DNA of 64,000 bases from Actinomadura coerulea (GCF_014208105.1 NZ_JACHMQ010000001.1:4836001-4900000), one strand, 5' to 3'; shown: positions 16,697 to 26,156, counted from the stretch's first letter. The notes: generated by a model not told the origin, from the letters alone. Numbers and translations: made by a program.

Positions 16697-17881
16697 TCAG
16701 CCAGGGTGTTCGTCACCGTACCTCCGGTCGCCCCGCGCACCGGCCGGATCGCCCCGGACGGCGGAGGTGACGAGGTCCCGCATCCGGGCGGCGGTGCGCG
16801 CCCAGTCGAACTCTGCCGCCCACCTCCGACATTCCGTGGCGACGCGATCGCGCTCCGTGCGATCGGCCAGGTCCTTGAGGGCGCGCCGGACGACATCGGC
16901 CTGGTCGTCGCCCTCCCGGACGAGCCATCCGGTGGCCCCGTCGCGGACGGCGTCGCGCAGGCCGTCCACGTCGTGCGCGACGGTCGGGACGCCGAACGCG
17001 GCGGCCTCGACGACGCTGAGGCCCCAGCCCTCGCCCTGGGACGTGCTGAGGTGCAGGTCGGCGCGGGCGACCAGGGCCGCCTTCACGTTCTCGGCGACGT
17101 AGCCGTGCGCGATGACGACCTTCTCCAAGCCGCGGGCTCTGATCCCGTTCGCGAGGGCGGCCGCCTCGGGGCCGTCCCCGACGATGTGGAGCTTCAGCCC
17201 GGGATGGGTCTCGGCGAGGTCTCCTGCGAGGTCGAGAAGGAGAGGGAGGCGTTTGTGCGGGACGAGCCGGGTCACGCAGACGAGATCAGGGTCCCCGGCG
17301 GGCTCCGAGACCGCGCCGTCGGGTTCGGCGACCACCGTTCCGTTAGGGACGACGAAGGTCGGACCGCTCCAGCCCAGTCGTTCCCTAACGGCACGCTCCG
17401 TGGACGGCGAGACGACCACGAACGCATGCCGCCGGTACGTCCAGCGACTCACCGGCCCCTCCAGGACTTGACCGACCCACGCGAGCCATCTGGGGAAGTA
17501 CAGGCCGAACTGAGCATCGTGCACATGGTGGATGACGCAGAACACCGGGACACGGCGCGGCATGACCCACGGCGTGAAGAAGGGGATGCCGTTCTGGCAA
17601 TCGACGACCGCGTCGAAGCGTCGCCGCCTGAGGCGGAAACCCAGCATCCACAGCAGGACAAGGGGGTAGACGGTGAAACGGCCGCCGAGACGCACGAACT
17701 CCACGTCCTCGACTCGTTCCCTGCGCTTCTGCCCCGGCGCCATGCTCGTCACGTAGTGGACGCGGGCTCCTTCACCGGCGAACCTCCGCGCCAGTTCCCA
17801 GGCGTAGCGTTCGGCGCCACCCGCGGAGGGATGCCAGGGATCCCTCCAGTTGACGACCGCCAGCCGCAGCTTCTCGCTCAT
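16697..17881 (-). CDS. Glycosyltransferase family 4 (Rv0225-like)
   Basis: 394 residues with the GT-B fold. The N-terminal DPWHPSAGGAERYAWELARR is the typical acceptor-domain loop, VTRLVPHKRLPLLLDL opens the donor domain, and STSQGEGWGLSVVEAAAFGVPTVAHD contains the nucleotide-sugar EX7E motif. No signal peptide or transmembrane helix, so it works at the inner face of the membrane. It overlaps the GT2 gene start region by 4 bp (ATGA) and reads into the AftD gene, so the proteins probably build and extend one lipid-linked glycan. Donor and acceptor cannot be read from the sequence. Confidence 0.87.
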   Translation of the reverse strand: MSEKLRLAVVNWRDPWHPSAGGAERYAWELARRFAGEGARVHYVTSMAPGQKRRERVEDVEFVRLGGRFTVYPLVLLWMLGFRLRRRRFDAVVDCQNGIPFFTPWVMPRRVPVFCVIHHVHDAQFGLYFPRWLAWVGQVLEGPVSRWTYRRHAFVVVSPSTERAVRERLGWSGPTFVVPNGTVVAEPDGAVSEPAGDPDLVCVTRLVPHKRLPLLLDLAGDLAETHPGLKLHIVGDGPEAAALANGIRARGLEKVVIAHGYVAENVKAALVARADLHLSTSQGEGWGLSVVEAAAFGVPTVAHDVDGLRDAVRDGATGWLVREGDDQADVVRRALKDLADRTERDRVATECRRWAAEFDWARTAARMRDLVTSAVRGDPAGARGDRRYGDEHPG

Positions 17882-18780
17882 CCCGTCTTCGCGCGCGACG
17901 TGGGAACGTTCTCCGCCAGTGCGGCCGCGTTCGGCAGGACAACCGAGCTCGGCAGGGCGATGGGCTCCGAAAGGGCGACCTGCACCGGGCCCGGCTCACC
18001 GAACGCCGCCCGCAGCGGCACGATCGGGATGTTCGGCCTCACCGGTATGACCGGCAACCGGACTCCGGCGCGCGCGCGGATGCGGGCCAGGTCGAGCAGG
18101 CATTGCAATGAGTGCCGCCGGACCGAGAACGTCGATCCCGGACGGTCGCGCCAGACCACCGGGATGTCCGTCACGGACGCTCCGCGCCGCACGCAGTGGG
18201 CGAGGAGCTCGACGTCGAACGAGAAGCCGGACGTGCGCAGGTCCGCCGCGGCGGCCCGTCCCAGCGGGCCGTAGAAGAACTTGAACCCGCACTGGGTGTC
18301 GGGGATGCCGCCCACGAGGTCGCGGACGATCCGGTTGAAGGTGATGGCGCCGAGGCGCCGGACGGGCAGCGCGTACCCCTGGACGACCGACCGACCGTGG
18401 CGCCTTGACCCGACCACGACCGGGCGGCCCTCGCGCAGCAGGACGATGGCTTCGTCCAGCGCGGCGAGGTCTGTTGCCATATCGGCGTCCATGAAGCCCA
18501 CGTAAGGGGCCCGTGTCGCGAGCAGCCCGGCGCGGACCGCCGCTCCCTTCCCCCGGCGCTCGCAGCGCACCAGCCGGACGGGGACCGGCCCGTCCCAGGA
18601 CTCGACGATGCCGGCCGTCCCGTCGGTGCTGGCGTTGTCGACGACGATGACCTCGGCCCGCGCCGTGAGGCCCGCGAGCTTGCCGCACAGCAGATCCAGC
18701 CCCGCCGGAAGCCGGTCGGCCTCGTTGAAGGCGGGAACGACGATCTCGAGAAGCGCGGGCCGGTCACGCCTGGTCCCCAT
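17878..18780 (-). CDS. Glycosyltransferase family 2, dolichyl-phosphate-glucose synthase type
   Basis: 300 residues of GT-A fold. IVVPAFNEADRLPAGL (residues 12-27), VIVVDNASTDGTAG, the metal-binding FMDADMATD (DxD) and the later GGIPDTQCGFKFFYG follow the polyprenyl-phosphate beta-glucosyltransferase pattern. No C-terminal membrane helices are seen. It likely makes a polyprenyl-phosphate sugar donor for the GT-C enzymes next to it. It overlaps the GT4 gene by 4 bp. The sugar (glucose, mannose or other) is not determined. Confidence 0.85.
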   Translation of the reverse strand: MGTRRDRPALLEIVVPAFNEADRLPAGLDLLCGKLAGLTARAEVIVVDNASTDGTAGIVESWDGPVPVRLVRCERRGKGAAVRAGLLATRAPYVGFMDADMATDLAALDEAIVLLREGRPVVVGSRRHGRSVVQGYALPVRRLGAITFNRIVRDLVGGIPDTQCGFKFFYGPLGRAAAADLRTSGFSFDVELLAHCVRRGASVTDIPVVWRDRPGSTFSVRRHSLQCLLDLARIRARAGVRLPVIPVRPNIPIVPLRAAFGEPGPVQVALSEPIALPSSVVLPNAAALAENVPTSRAKTG

Positions 18781-18793
18781 CAGGGCCTACACG

Positions 18794-18925
18794 TCACCGG
18801 GAGCCGTAGTTGTACAGCGGCTTGATGACGGGGTCCTTCTGGGAGGCGCTTGCGAGCTGGACGGCGCCGAACGAGGCTCCGGAGGCCAGCAGGACGCCGA
18901 CGATAGCGGCGATGGCGATGCGCAT
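18794..18925 (-). CDS. DUF2613 small membrane/secreted protein (Rv0236A-like)
   Basis: A 43-residue protein: one N-terminal hydrophobic segment (RIAIAAIVGVLLASGASFGAV) and a short polar tail ending PLYNYGSR, matching DUF2613. Its ATG overlaps the stop of the upstream membrane protein gene as TGATG. In M. tuberculosis the DUF2613 gene Rv0236A sits beside aftD, so its linkage to an AftD-like gene here is conserved. Probably a small accessory subunit of the glycan machinery; function is unproven. Confidence 0.85.
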   Translation of the reverse strand: MRIAIAAIVGVLLASGASFGAVQLASASQKDPVIKPLYNYGSR

Positions 18926-20673
18926 CAGGGGGTCCTTCGTCGGGGGTCGGGTCTGCGGGGCGTGATACCGCCGAGTAACGGGAAGCTCAGAGTAGTCCTT
19001 GAGGCCGTGATTGACCAGAAAACGGCGAGACCGGTCAGCACCCACGCGGCCGCCACGGGCGCGACCGGGACGGAGTCGCGGGCCCCGCCCGCACCCCCGT
19101 CGATCCGGTATACGGCCAGGTCAGGGCCGCGCAGTATCTCCGTGGCCGCGCCAGACGGCCGGTTGCCCTCCGGCTCGGCGTCCACGACGACGTACCGTAC
19201 GCCCTCGTCACGCAGCGTCGCCGCCGGCGGGGTTCCGGTCCGTGCGACGGGCGCGAGCGCGACCGCCCTCGGATCCTCGGGTGCGACGGTCGTTCCGCCG
19301 ACCGTGACGGCGTCGTCCACGATGACGCGACGGTGCAGGTAGCGGGGCATCGGGTCGAGCACCCGGCGGCCGTGGTTCCACGGGTAGCTCCGGTACGACG
19401 CCCAGGGCAGGACCAACACGTCACCGGGGACGGGATCGCCATCGATGATCTGCCGTGCGCGCGCCCAGTCGTCCGGGTATCGGACGGCCCGCAAGTCGCC
19501 CGCCGCGCCCCAGGCCAGGGTCGGCAGCAGGAGGACCGGGACCGCCGCCGCGGCGGCGGCCACTCCCGGCCACCGGGCCTCGGCCGCCCGGTCGGCGGCC
19601 GTCCCCAGTCCCACGGCGACCACGACGGCGAGCGGCGCCGCGAACTGCTGCCCGTCCCGGAGGACGGCGAACCCCGGCCAGAGGCCGATGACGCCTTCGA
19701 GTACGGGCGCCGCGACCGCACCCAAGGCCGCGACGACGAACCCCACCGCCGCGGCGACGGCCGCGCCCCGCCGCCAGCCGGGCTCCCGGCACCATCTCCA
19801 GTAGGCGGCCAGCGCGACCACCACCACGACCAGCCAGATCGTCGCGGTGACCGGCGCCCCGTAGCCGCTCGGCACGGTCTCGCCGTTCCACACCCCGCCG
19901 AGCAGGAGCAGGCTGCCGAGCGTCCCGAACGGGGTGTCCGCCCTGGCGGCGAACAGGCCGACGGCCGTTCCGTCCCCCGGCAGGCCCGCGGGACGCAGCG
20001 CCCCCGGCACCAGCCAGGGCAGGCCGAGCACGACCGCCGCCGCCACGACCCGCAGGCCGGCGCGGACCCCGCCGCGCAGCCCGGCGCGACACCCCTCACG
20101 CAGCCGCCCGACCCCCGAAGAGGTCGCGAGGGCGACGGCCAGAGCCGTCATCGCGGAGACCGCCAGCGCCGCGAAACCGCCGATCGCGGCGGGAAGCAGG
20201 GCGCGGACGAGGCGGCGGCCCCCGCCGGGCTCGTCCGTCCGCGCGGCCGCCGCCACCACCCAGGGCAGGGCCGCGTAGCCGAGCAGGAGCGCCCACTGCC
20301 CGAGCAGCAGGCGTTCGGCGACGAACGGGTTCCAGGCGTAGCAGACCCCGGCGGCCAGGCGCGGCGCCAGCCGGGGCGAGGGGACCAGCGACGCAGCCGA
20401 CGTGCACGCCATCACGAAGACCGCGAGCAGGACGAGCTTCTGCACCGCGTCCGCCGGGACGATCGCGGCGAGCGCCGTGACGAACGCGTCGCTCGGCACG
20501 TGCCGGGGCACGACCCCGGTGAGCCCGAACGTCAGCCGGGTGAACGCCGGGTCGGGCACGAACACCATGTCGTAGGACAGCACGAAGCCGGGCGCGAGCC
20601 CCGGCCCCAGTGCCGCGAGCCCGAGCCCGAGGCCGGTGAGGGCGGCCACCAGGTGCCGCGTCCGGTCGGTCAA
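18925..20673 (-). CDS. Polytopic membrane protein, GT-C-like (Rv0226c-like)
   Basis: 582 residues with 10 or more transmembrane segments from residue 8 to about 380, then an extracytoplasmic domain (PWASYRSYPWNHGRRVLDP, VRYVVVDAEPEG) and a final helix near 535-555. The loop after helix 1, GFVLSYDMVFVPDPAFTR, contains acidic residues at the place where GT-C enzymes carry their catalytic aspartate. First gene of the run with DUF2613, GT2, GT4 and AftD. Rv0226c is a membrane protein of the same size in the equivalent mycobacterial cluster. A role as glycosyltransferase or flippase is inference. Confidence 0.8.
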   Translation of the reverse strand: MTDRTRHLVAALTGLGLGLAALGPGLAPGFVLSYDMVFVPDPAFTRLTFGLTGVVPRHVPSDAFVTALAAIVPADAVQKLVLLAVFVMACTSAASLVPSPRLAPRLAAGVCYAWNPFVAERLLLGQWALLLGYAALPWVVAAAARTDEPGGGRRLVRALLPAAIGGFAALAVSAMTALAVALATSSGVGRLREGCRAGLRGGVRAGLRVVAAAVVLGLPWLVPGALRPAGLPGDGTAVGLFAARADTPFGTLGSLLLLGGVWNGETVPSGYGAPVTATIWLVVVVVALAAYWRWCREPGWRRGAAVAAAVGFVVAALGAVAAPVLEGVIGLWPGFAVLRDGQQFAAPLAVVVAVGLGTAADRAAEARWPGVAAAAAAVPVLLLPTLAWGAAGDLRAVRYPDDWARARQIIDGDPVPGDVLVLPWASYRSYPWNHGRRVLDPMPRYLHRRVIVDDAVTVGGTTVAPEDPRAVALAPVARTGTPPAATLRDEGVRYVVVDAEPEGNRPSGAATEILRGPDLAVYRIDGGAGGARDSVPVAPVAAAWVLTGLAVFWSITASRTTLSFPLLGGITPRRPDPRRRTP

Positions 20674-20703
20674 GCAGTCCGCTCCCGCATGTGAGCCTGG
20701 ACG

Positions 20704-22836
20704 CTACCCGACCGGCTCGGGGTCCCGGGGCAGGCCGAGGATCCGCTCGCCGATCACGTTCAGGTTCACCTCGGTGGTGCCGCCGCCGATCGACATCGCC
20801 CGGGAGGCGAGCAGGTAGCGGGTCCAGCGGGCGCGCAGGGGGTCGCGGCGCCCGCCGGTCAGGGCGCCCTCCTCCCCGAGGAGCGTGAACCCGAACTCGG
20901 TGACCTGCTGGCCGTGCTCCATCGCCACCAGCTTGCGCACGTTCGCCGTCGCGCCCGGGTCGGTGCCCGACAGCCGCTTGAGCGTGGCGCGCAGCCCGAG
21001 CAGGTTGAACGCGTGCTCGTCGCAGGCGAGGCGGCCGATCCCGTCGCGGACGAGCGGATCGCCGTCCAGGCCCAGCTCTGCGGCGAGGTCGAGCAGTTCG
21101 GGCAGGTCGCCGCCGAGCTGGAAGCTGCTCGTCAGGCCGACCCGCTCGTTGGCAAGCGTCGTGCGGGCGACGCGCCAGCCCTCGTTGACCGGGCCGACCA
21201 CGAGGTCGTCCGGCACGAACACCCCGTCGAGGAACACCTCGTTGAACACGGCGTCGCCGGTGCACTCGCGCAGCGGGCGGACCTCGATGCCGGGCGAGGC
21301 CATGTCGACGAGGAAGTAGGTGATCCCGCCGTGCTTGGGGCGGTCCGGATCGGTGCGCGCGACGCAGATCGCCCACTGCGCCTCGCGGGCCAGCGACGTC
21401 CAGATCTTCTGCCCGGTGATCGTCCAGCCGCCGTCGGCGCGCTCGGCGCGGGTCCGCAGCCCGGCGAGGTCGGAGCCCGCGCCCGGCTCGGAGAACAGCT
21501 GGCACCAGATGATCTCGCCGCGCAGCGTCGGCGGGAGGAAGCGCTCCCGCTGCTCCGCCGTCCCGTACTGGACCAGCGAGGGGACGACCCACGCCGCGAT
21601 CATCAGCGGCACGGGGCGCACCTTCGCCGCCCTGAGCTCCTGCTGGATCACGATCTGTTCGAGCGGTCCCGCCTCCCGCCCCCAGGGCTTCGGCAGGTGC
21701 GGCGTCACCCAGCCGCCCTCGGCCATCGCGGCGCGCTGTTCGAGCGGTTCCATCGCGGCCAGCTCGGCGACGCGGGCGCGGACCTCCTCGCGGACCGGCG
21801 CCGCGTCCTCGGCCAGCTCGACGCTCATCGGGCGCCGGACGCCACCGACCGCGAGCGCGGCGACCTCCGCGCGGTGCGTGCTCGCCCGGCCCAGGAGCGC
21901 GCGGAGGGTGAGGGCCCGCCGGTAGAGGAGGTGGGCGTCGTGCTCGTAGGTGTAGCCGATGCCTCCATGGACCTGGATGTCGCCTTCGGCGCAGGTGACC
22001 GCGGCATCCGCCGCCAGGGCGGCCGCGACCGCGACGGCGTAGGCACGCTGGTCTTCTGGCTCGTCCAGAGCGCGCGCGGCGTCCCATACCGCCGCCCTGG
22101 CGCGCTCGACGGCGATGAGCATCCGCGCGCACTTGTGCTTGACGCCTTGGAACTGGCCGATCGGACGGCCGAACTGCTCCCGCAGCTTCGCGTACGCGAC
22201 GGCGTCGTCCAGGGCGCGTCCTGCCACACCGCACGCCTCGGCGCCCAGGAGGACGGCGGCGAGGGCGTGCACGTCCACGCCGCTGATGAAGCACTCGTCC
22301 GGAAGGGCCACGCCCTCGACCGTGACCGACCCCAGCGGACGGGTGATGTCCAGAGACTCCAGTTCATCGACGGTCACGTCGCCCCGCGTCAGGACGGCCC
22401 AGCGGTCACCGGCCGGGAGCACGAAGACGTCGGCCAGGGGGGCGCCCAGCACCGGCTGAACCGTCCCGGAGACGGTCGAGCCGTTCGTGGAAAGGCCGCC
22501 GGAAAGCCCGACCGCCGCCTTCCGGGCCCCCGTGACGAGCCCGCGCACGTCCACCCCTGCCGCGTGCAGGACCGCGGACGCCAGCACGGTCGGCGCGTAC
22601 GGGCCGGGGGCCAGGGCGCGGCCCAGTTCCTCCAGCGCGACGGCCTGTTCCAGGATCCCGAAGCCCTCGCCGCCGGCGTCCTCGGGCAGGTGCAGGCCGA
22701 GCAGTCCCTGCTCGGCGAGCGCGGGCCAGAAGCTCGGATCCGCGTCCCGGACGGCCTGCCGCGTGACGGCGCGCTCGGCGAAGCCGCGCACCGACGCCGC
22801 GAGCGCCTCGTGTTCCTCGGTCAGCCCGATGGCCAT
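20704..22836 (-). CDS. fadE34: Fused acyl-CoA dehydrogenase, FadE34-like
   Basis: 710 residues made of two acyl-CoA dehydrogenase domains in one chain. The N-terminal half (1-340) includes FGRPIGQFQGVKHKCARM and GGIGYTYEHDAHLLYRRA. The C-terminal half (about 350-705) has the flavin signature QLFSEPGAGSDLAGL and ITGQKIWTS, and ends GGTTEVNLNVIGERILGLPRD. FadE34 of M. tuberculosis (ChsE3) is also about 711 residues, replacing the two-subunit FadE26-27 type and acting on the C24 side-chain CoA ester. ATG 22836 has GAAAGG 7 nt upstream. The 18-bp element upstream is shared with the dehydrogenase at 59023. Confidence 0.87.
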   Translation of the reverse strand: MAIGLTEEHEALAASVRGFAERAVTRQAVRDADPSFWPALAEQGLLGLHLPEDAGGEGFGILEQAVALEELGRALAPGPYAPTVLASAVLHAAGVDVRGLVTGARKAAVGLSGGLSTNGSTVSGTVQPVLGAPLADVFVLPAGDRWAVLTRGDVTVDELESLDITRPLGSVTVEGVALPDECFISGVDVHALAAVLLGAEACGVAGRALDDAVAYAKLREQFGRPIGQFQGVKHKCARMLIAVERARAAVWDAARALDEPEDQRAYAVAVAAALAADAAVTCAEGDIQVHGGIGYTYEHDAHLLYRRALTLRALLGRASTHRAEVAALAVGGVRRPMSVELAEDAAPVREEVRARVAELAAMEPLEQRAAMAEGGWVTPHLPKPWGREAGPLEQIVIQQELRAAKVRPVPLMIAAWVVPSLVQYGTAEQRERFLPPTLRGEIIWCQLFSEPGAGSDLAGLRTRAERADGGWTITGQKIWTSLAREAQWAICVARTDPDRPKHGGITYFLVDMASPGIEVRPLRECTGDAVFNEVFLDGVFVPDDLVVGPVNEGWRVARTTLANERVGLTSSFQLGGDLPELLDLAAELGLDGDPLVRDGIGRLACDEHAFNLLGLRATLKRLSGTDPGATANVRKLVAMEHGQQVTEFGFTLLGEEGALTGGRRDPLRARWTRYLLASRAMSIGGGTTEVNLNVIGERILGLPRDPEPVG

Positions 22837-22871
22837 GGCCACACCTTTCGCAGGAGTGGCCCCAGCGTATT

Positions 22872-22889
22872 AGAACGGGATTCGGTTGT
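22872..22889 (-). promoter_or_regulatory. 18-bp operator-like element before fadE34-like gene
   Basis: Reads ACAACCGAATCCCGTTCT on the gene's strand, 35 bp before its start. The identical 18-mer in the same orientation precedes the acyl-CoA dehydrogenase at 59023. Half of it (CCGTTCTA) resembles a KstR half-site. Confidence 0.6.
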
Positions 22890-24160
22890 CAGGAGGCGAT
22901 CTTGAGCTGCCCGAGGAACTGGTTGACGTCCGGCCACTGCTTGCGGTTCGTGTTCGGCATCGACGCGAACACCACCGCCGGCGCCTTCCGGCCGGTGTCG
23001 ACCACCGCCATGACCACGATCTCGCCCGTCGCGCGCACCCCGGACCGCTTGTAGGTGAGGTAGGAGGCGACCAGCCAGCCCTTGTGCCCGCCCACGTTCA
23101 GGGCCTGCGACGCGAGCGGGGCCGACTTGTGGGGGAAGGCGTAGTACTGGGCCTCATAGCCCTTCGCGGCCAGCCCGGCCACGGTCTTCACGCTGTCGGG
23201 CCCCTGGTAGGCGCTCTGGAGGGACGGGATCAGCGTTCCGGTGAGGAGCTGCCCGTACCAGAAGCGCCCAGCGTGCCGCTCGGTCAGCAGGATCTGCTGC
23301 CCGGACCACCCCGGCGTGCCCAGCTTGTTCTTCTTGGTGGGCACCTGCCAGGGGGCGGCCAGCCGCGGGTACGACAGCCCGGAGTGGACGTCGTTGACCC
23401 GCCCGAGCATCCGGCTCGGCTTCCCGGGGAACGTCGCGAGGCGCTTGTCGGGCGGCATCTCCACCTGCGCCGGCTCGGAGGACTGCTCCGCCGCGGCCCG
23501 CCGGTCGGCGTTGCCGGCCGGGTCGGCGGTCTCGGCCGGCTCGTCGTCGCCGCTCTTCATGAAGTAGACGCCGCCGGCCGCCAGGAGCGCGACCACCAGC
23601 AGGCCGATCCCGCCGAACAGCACGATCCGGGACCGGCCGCCTCGCTCGTCCAGGACGTCGCGCTGCGGCTTCGGCGAGCCGCCGAGCTTGGCGTCCGCGG
23701 CGTCCTCGTCCGCCATCCAGTCGGGCATCTGCCAGTTGCCGCTGCTCGGCTTGCCGGGCTTGGCCGGCTGCCCGGACCCGGTGGGGACGGCCGGGACATA
23801 CCTGTCGTCGCCGCCGCCGTCGTCGCCGCCCTCCTCGAAGAGCGACCCCTCCCACTGGGGCGCCTCCTCGGCCGCGGGCTTCTCCTCGACCACGGGCGCC
23901 ACCTTGACGTCCTCGGGGTCGGGCTCCTCGCGCGCGGCGGGCTCCCGGCGCCCGGTCTCGACCTTGCCCCAGACGTCGTGCGTCCCGGCGCCCTCGCCGG
24001 ACGAGAAGTCGGTGCGGCCCGTCGGCGGGGGCACCGGCACCTCCGGCACCTTCGGCTCGGGGAAGGCCGCCTGCGGCCCGGTCGGGCCCTCCGCGCCGTC
24101 CCGCGGCTCGCTCTCGCTCATTTCGGTCCAGCGCACACTGCGCTCCCCCTGATCGGACAT
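22889..24160 (-). CDS. Single-pass membrane protein with disordered cytoplasmic region
   Basis: About 423 residues. Residues 1-175 are acidic and proline-rich and likely disordered. A transmembrane helix lies near 180-202 (IVLFGGIGLLVVALLAAGGVYFM), followed by an extracellular domain of about 200 residues (SYPRLAAPWQVPTKKNKLG, GQQILLTERHAGRFWYGQLL). The layout resembles actinobacterial membrane-anchored lipoprotein-like stress proteins but no family is recognised. Its start is uncertain: ATG 24160, 24169 or 24121, none with a good ribosome site. The stop is near the fadE34 operator, so the genes are separate units. Confidence 0.75.
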   Translation of the reverse strand: MSDQGERSVRWTEMSESEPRDGAEGPTGPQAAFPEPKVPEVPVPPPTGRTDFSSGEGAGTHDVWGKVETGRREPAAREEPDPEDVKVAPVVEEKPAAEEAPQWEGSLFEEGGDDGGGDDRYVPAVPTGSGQPAKPGKPSSGNWQMPDWMADEDAADAKLGGSPKPQRDVLDERGGRSRIVLFGGIGLLVVALLAAGGVYFMKSGDDEPAETADPAGNADRRAAAEQSSEPAQVEMPPDKRLATFPGKPSRMLGRVNDVHSGLSYPRLAAPWQVPTKKNKLGTPGWSGQQILLTERHAGRFWYGQLLTGTLIPSLQSAYQGPDSVKTVAGLAAKGYEAQYYAFPHKSAPLASQALNVGGHKGWLVASYLTYKRSGVRATGEIVVMAVVDTGRKAPAVVFASMPNTNRKQWPDVNQFLGQLKIAS

Positions 24161-24258
24161 GCGGCACACGTTACGCCAAGATCACTCGTGCCGTTCCGGC
24201 CGGTCATCACGCTCAGGACACATCTTCTCATCGCCTCGGTGCCGACGCCCCGGACGTC

Positions 24259-25215
24259 TCACCCGGGGCTCGTCAGGCCCGCCTCGGCCGGCGGGTCGTC
24301 GGCCAGGCGTTCCCGTGCCAGCAGCGTCCCGCCGGCCACCGCGCCGGGCATCGCGAGCACCGCGCCCAGCGGGATGAGAAACACCACAAAGGTCGCCGCG
24401 CCGAACCCGACGGCGAGCGGGCGGCGGGTCTTCAGCCGCGCGAACCGGTCCCGGCGCCGCAGCCCGCGCCGCTCCAGCGCGATCGACGTCAGCTCGCCCG
24501 CGAGGAAGTAGCCCGACACCAGGGCCGCGACCACCGGGACGACCGTCTGCCCCACCACCGGCAGGAACCCGCACGCGAAGAACACGACCGCGAACACCAG
24601 CGCCACGGCCCCGAGGATCAGCGCGTCCTTGACCGCCCGGCCGATCTGGACCAGCAGCGGGACGTCGGGCTCCGGCGGCGCGCCGCCCTGCGACTCCTCC
24701 ACCCGGACCGCGATGGACTCGTAGAACGGGTCGCCCACCAGCAGCGTCACCGCCGTGAACGTGATGACCGAGAGGAACACGGCCGACCCGTACAGCGCGA
24801 TACCGGCCACGACCCGCGCGGACGTGCGCGCCGCGTCCGACCAGCCGTCGGCGAAGCCCGTCACCCATCCGGCCAGGTCGTCGATCCGGTAGGCCAGGAA
24901 GACCAGCGCCGCGACGTACACCGCCAGGACGATCAGCGCGGGGATCAGCCCGAACAGCCACTGGGCCGGGTGCCGCGCCACCCATCCGATGCCGCGCAGC
25001 AGGTAGCCGACGCCGTTGAAGAAGTCCTTGAACGCGGACGGCCGCGGCGGCGGGCTCTGCTGTTGGACGAAACCCGGCTGCTGCGCGGGACTGGGCTGCG
25101 GGGGACCCGGCCGGGGGGCTGCTTGCGGACTCGGCGGCGGGCCCGGCTGCGGGCCCGGCTGCGGCAGGCCGCTCCAGGCACCGGGCCGGTCAGGGGGTCC
25201 GTACGGTTGGCTCAC
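24259..25215 (-). CDS. EI24 domain-containing membrane protein (CysZ-like)
   Basis: 318 residues. The first 60 are proline/glutamine-rich; then FKDFFNGVGYLLRGIGWVARHP starts the EI24/CysZ domain, with helices near 85-110, 140-170, 200-250 and 270-300. LLVGDPFYESIAVRVEE is a conserved hairpin of this family. CysZ homologues are sulfate permeases, but actinobacterial EI24 proteins are uncharacterised, so no substrate is claimed. GTG 25215 is the first start of the conserved frame. It is 11 bp from the SDR gene end and may be cotranscribed with it. Confidence 0.82.
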   Translation of the reverse strand: MSQPYGPPDRPGAWSGLPQPGPQPGPPPSPQAAPRPGPPQPSPAQQPGFVQQQSPPPRPSAFKDFFNGVGYLLRGIGWVARHPAQWLFGLIPALIVLAVYVAALVFLAYRIDDLAGWVTGFADGWSDAARTSARVVAGIALYGSAVFLSVITFTAVTLLVGDPFYESIAVRVEESQGGAPPEPDVPLLVQIGRAVKDALILGAVALVFAVVFFACGFLPVVGQTVVPVVAALVSGYFLAGELTSIALERRGLRRRDRFARLKTRRPLAVGFGAATFVVFLIPLGAVLAMPGAVAGGTLLARERLADDPPAEAGLTSPG

Positions 25216-25226
25216 GCACCCTGACC

Positions 25227-26096
25227 CTATAGGGCGGGCAGCCCCACAAGACGGACAGAACGGTCCCATACCGCGCGCCGCAGTTCCGGATCCTTCACGG
25301 CCCCGACCGCCGGAAGCCTTCCGGCCCCCGGCCTGGAGCTGTAGTAACCGCCGCTGCGCCCCTCGAACTCCTCGTCCAGCGCGAGCCGCAACGCCATCCG
25401 CGCGCCCTGCTCCGGGGTCCGCATCACCGGGGTGTGCGAGAAGAGGGACAGGAGGCGCTCGGTGCCGCGGACGTCCCTGCCGAGGCTCGTCGCGACGAGT
25501 CCAGGGCAGACCGCGTTCGCCGTGACGCCGCTGCCCTCCATCCGCCTGGCCAGTTCCTGCGCGAACAGGATGTTGAGCAGCTTCGACCGCCCGTACACGC
25601 GCAGTGCCCCGCCCGGGCCGTACGACCCCGGCTCGGCCATCCGGTCGACGTCGAGCCGGTCCGAGAACCGGTGCGCCTCCGACGCCATGACCACCACCCG
25701 CGACGGCGCCCCCTTCTCCAGCAGCCCCAGCAGCAGGTTCGTCAGCAGGAACGGCCCCAGGTGGTTCGTCGCGATCACGCGGTCGTACCCGTCCGCGCTG
25801 ACCTTCGCCCGCAGCAGGTAGACGCCCGCGTTGTCGACCAGCACGTCCAACCGGTCGAACCGCTCCTCCAGCGACGCCGCGACCCGCCGGACGTCCATCT
25901 GCACCGAAAGGTCCCCGATGAACGTCTCGACCCGCGCGCCCGGCACGTCCGCCGTCAGCTCCTCCACCGTCGCGGCGGCGCGCAGCTCGTTCCGGCAGAC
26001 GATCCCCACCAGCATCCCCGCCCGGGCCAGCCCCCGCGCGATCTCCTTCCCGATCCCGGAGGTCCCCCCGGTGACGATCGCGATCCTGCGCTCCAT
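25227..26096 (-). CDS. Short-chain dehydrogenase/reductase (retinol-dehydrogenase-like)
   Basis: 289 residues. The Rossmann TGGTSGIG lies at residues 9-16, DNAGVY near 89-94, catalytic Ser in VVMASEAHRF, and the YxxxK pair in YGRSKLLN. Arg at the end of beta-2 (CRNELRA) suggests NADP(H). It is divergent from the F420-dependent oxidoreductase gene with a perfect KstR-like site in the 85-bp spacer, so it probably belongs to the sterol regulon as a hydroxysteroid or CoA-ester dehydrogenase. Substrate is not shown by sequence. Confidence 0.83.
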   Translation of the reverse strand: MERRIAIVTGGTSGIGKEIARGLARAGMLVGIVCRNELRAAATVEELTADVPGARVETFIGDLSVQMDVRRVAASLEERFDRLDVLVDNAGVYLLRAKVSADGYDRVIATNHLGPFLLTNLLLGLLEKGAPSRVVVMASEAHRFSDRLDVDRMAEPGSYGPGGALRVYGRSKLLNILFAQELARRMEGSGVTANAVCPGLVATSLGRDVRGTERLLSLFSHTPVMRTPEQGARMALRLALDEEFEGRSGGYYSSRPGAGRLPAVGAVKDPELRRAVWDRSVRLVGLPAL

Positions 26097-26156
26097 CCCC
26101 CCACCGAACCACCCCCCGCACCCCCGGGCAACAGCGCGGCGCCCCTGGCACCGAAG

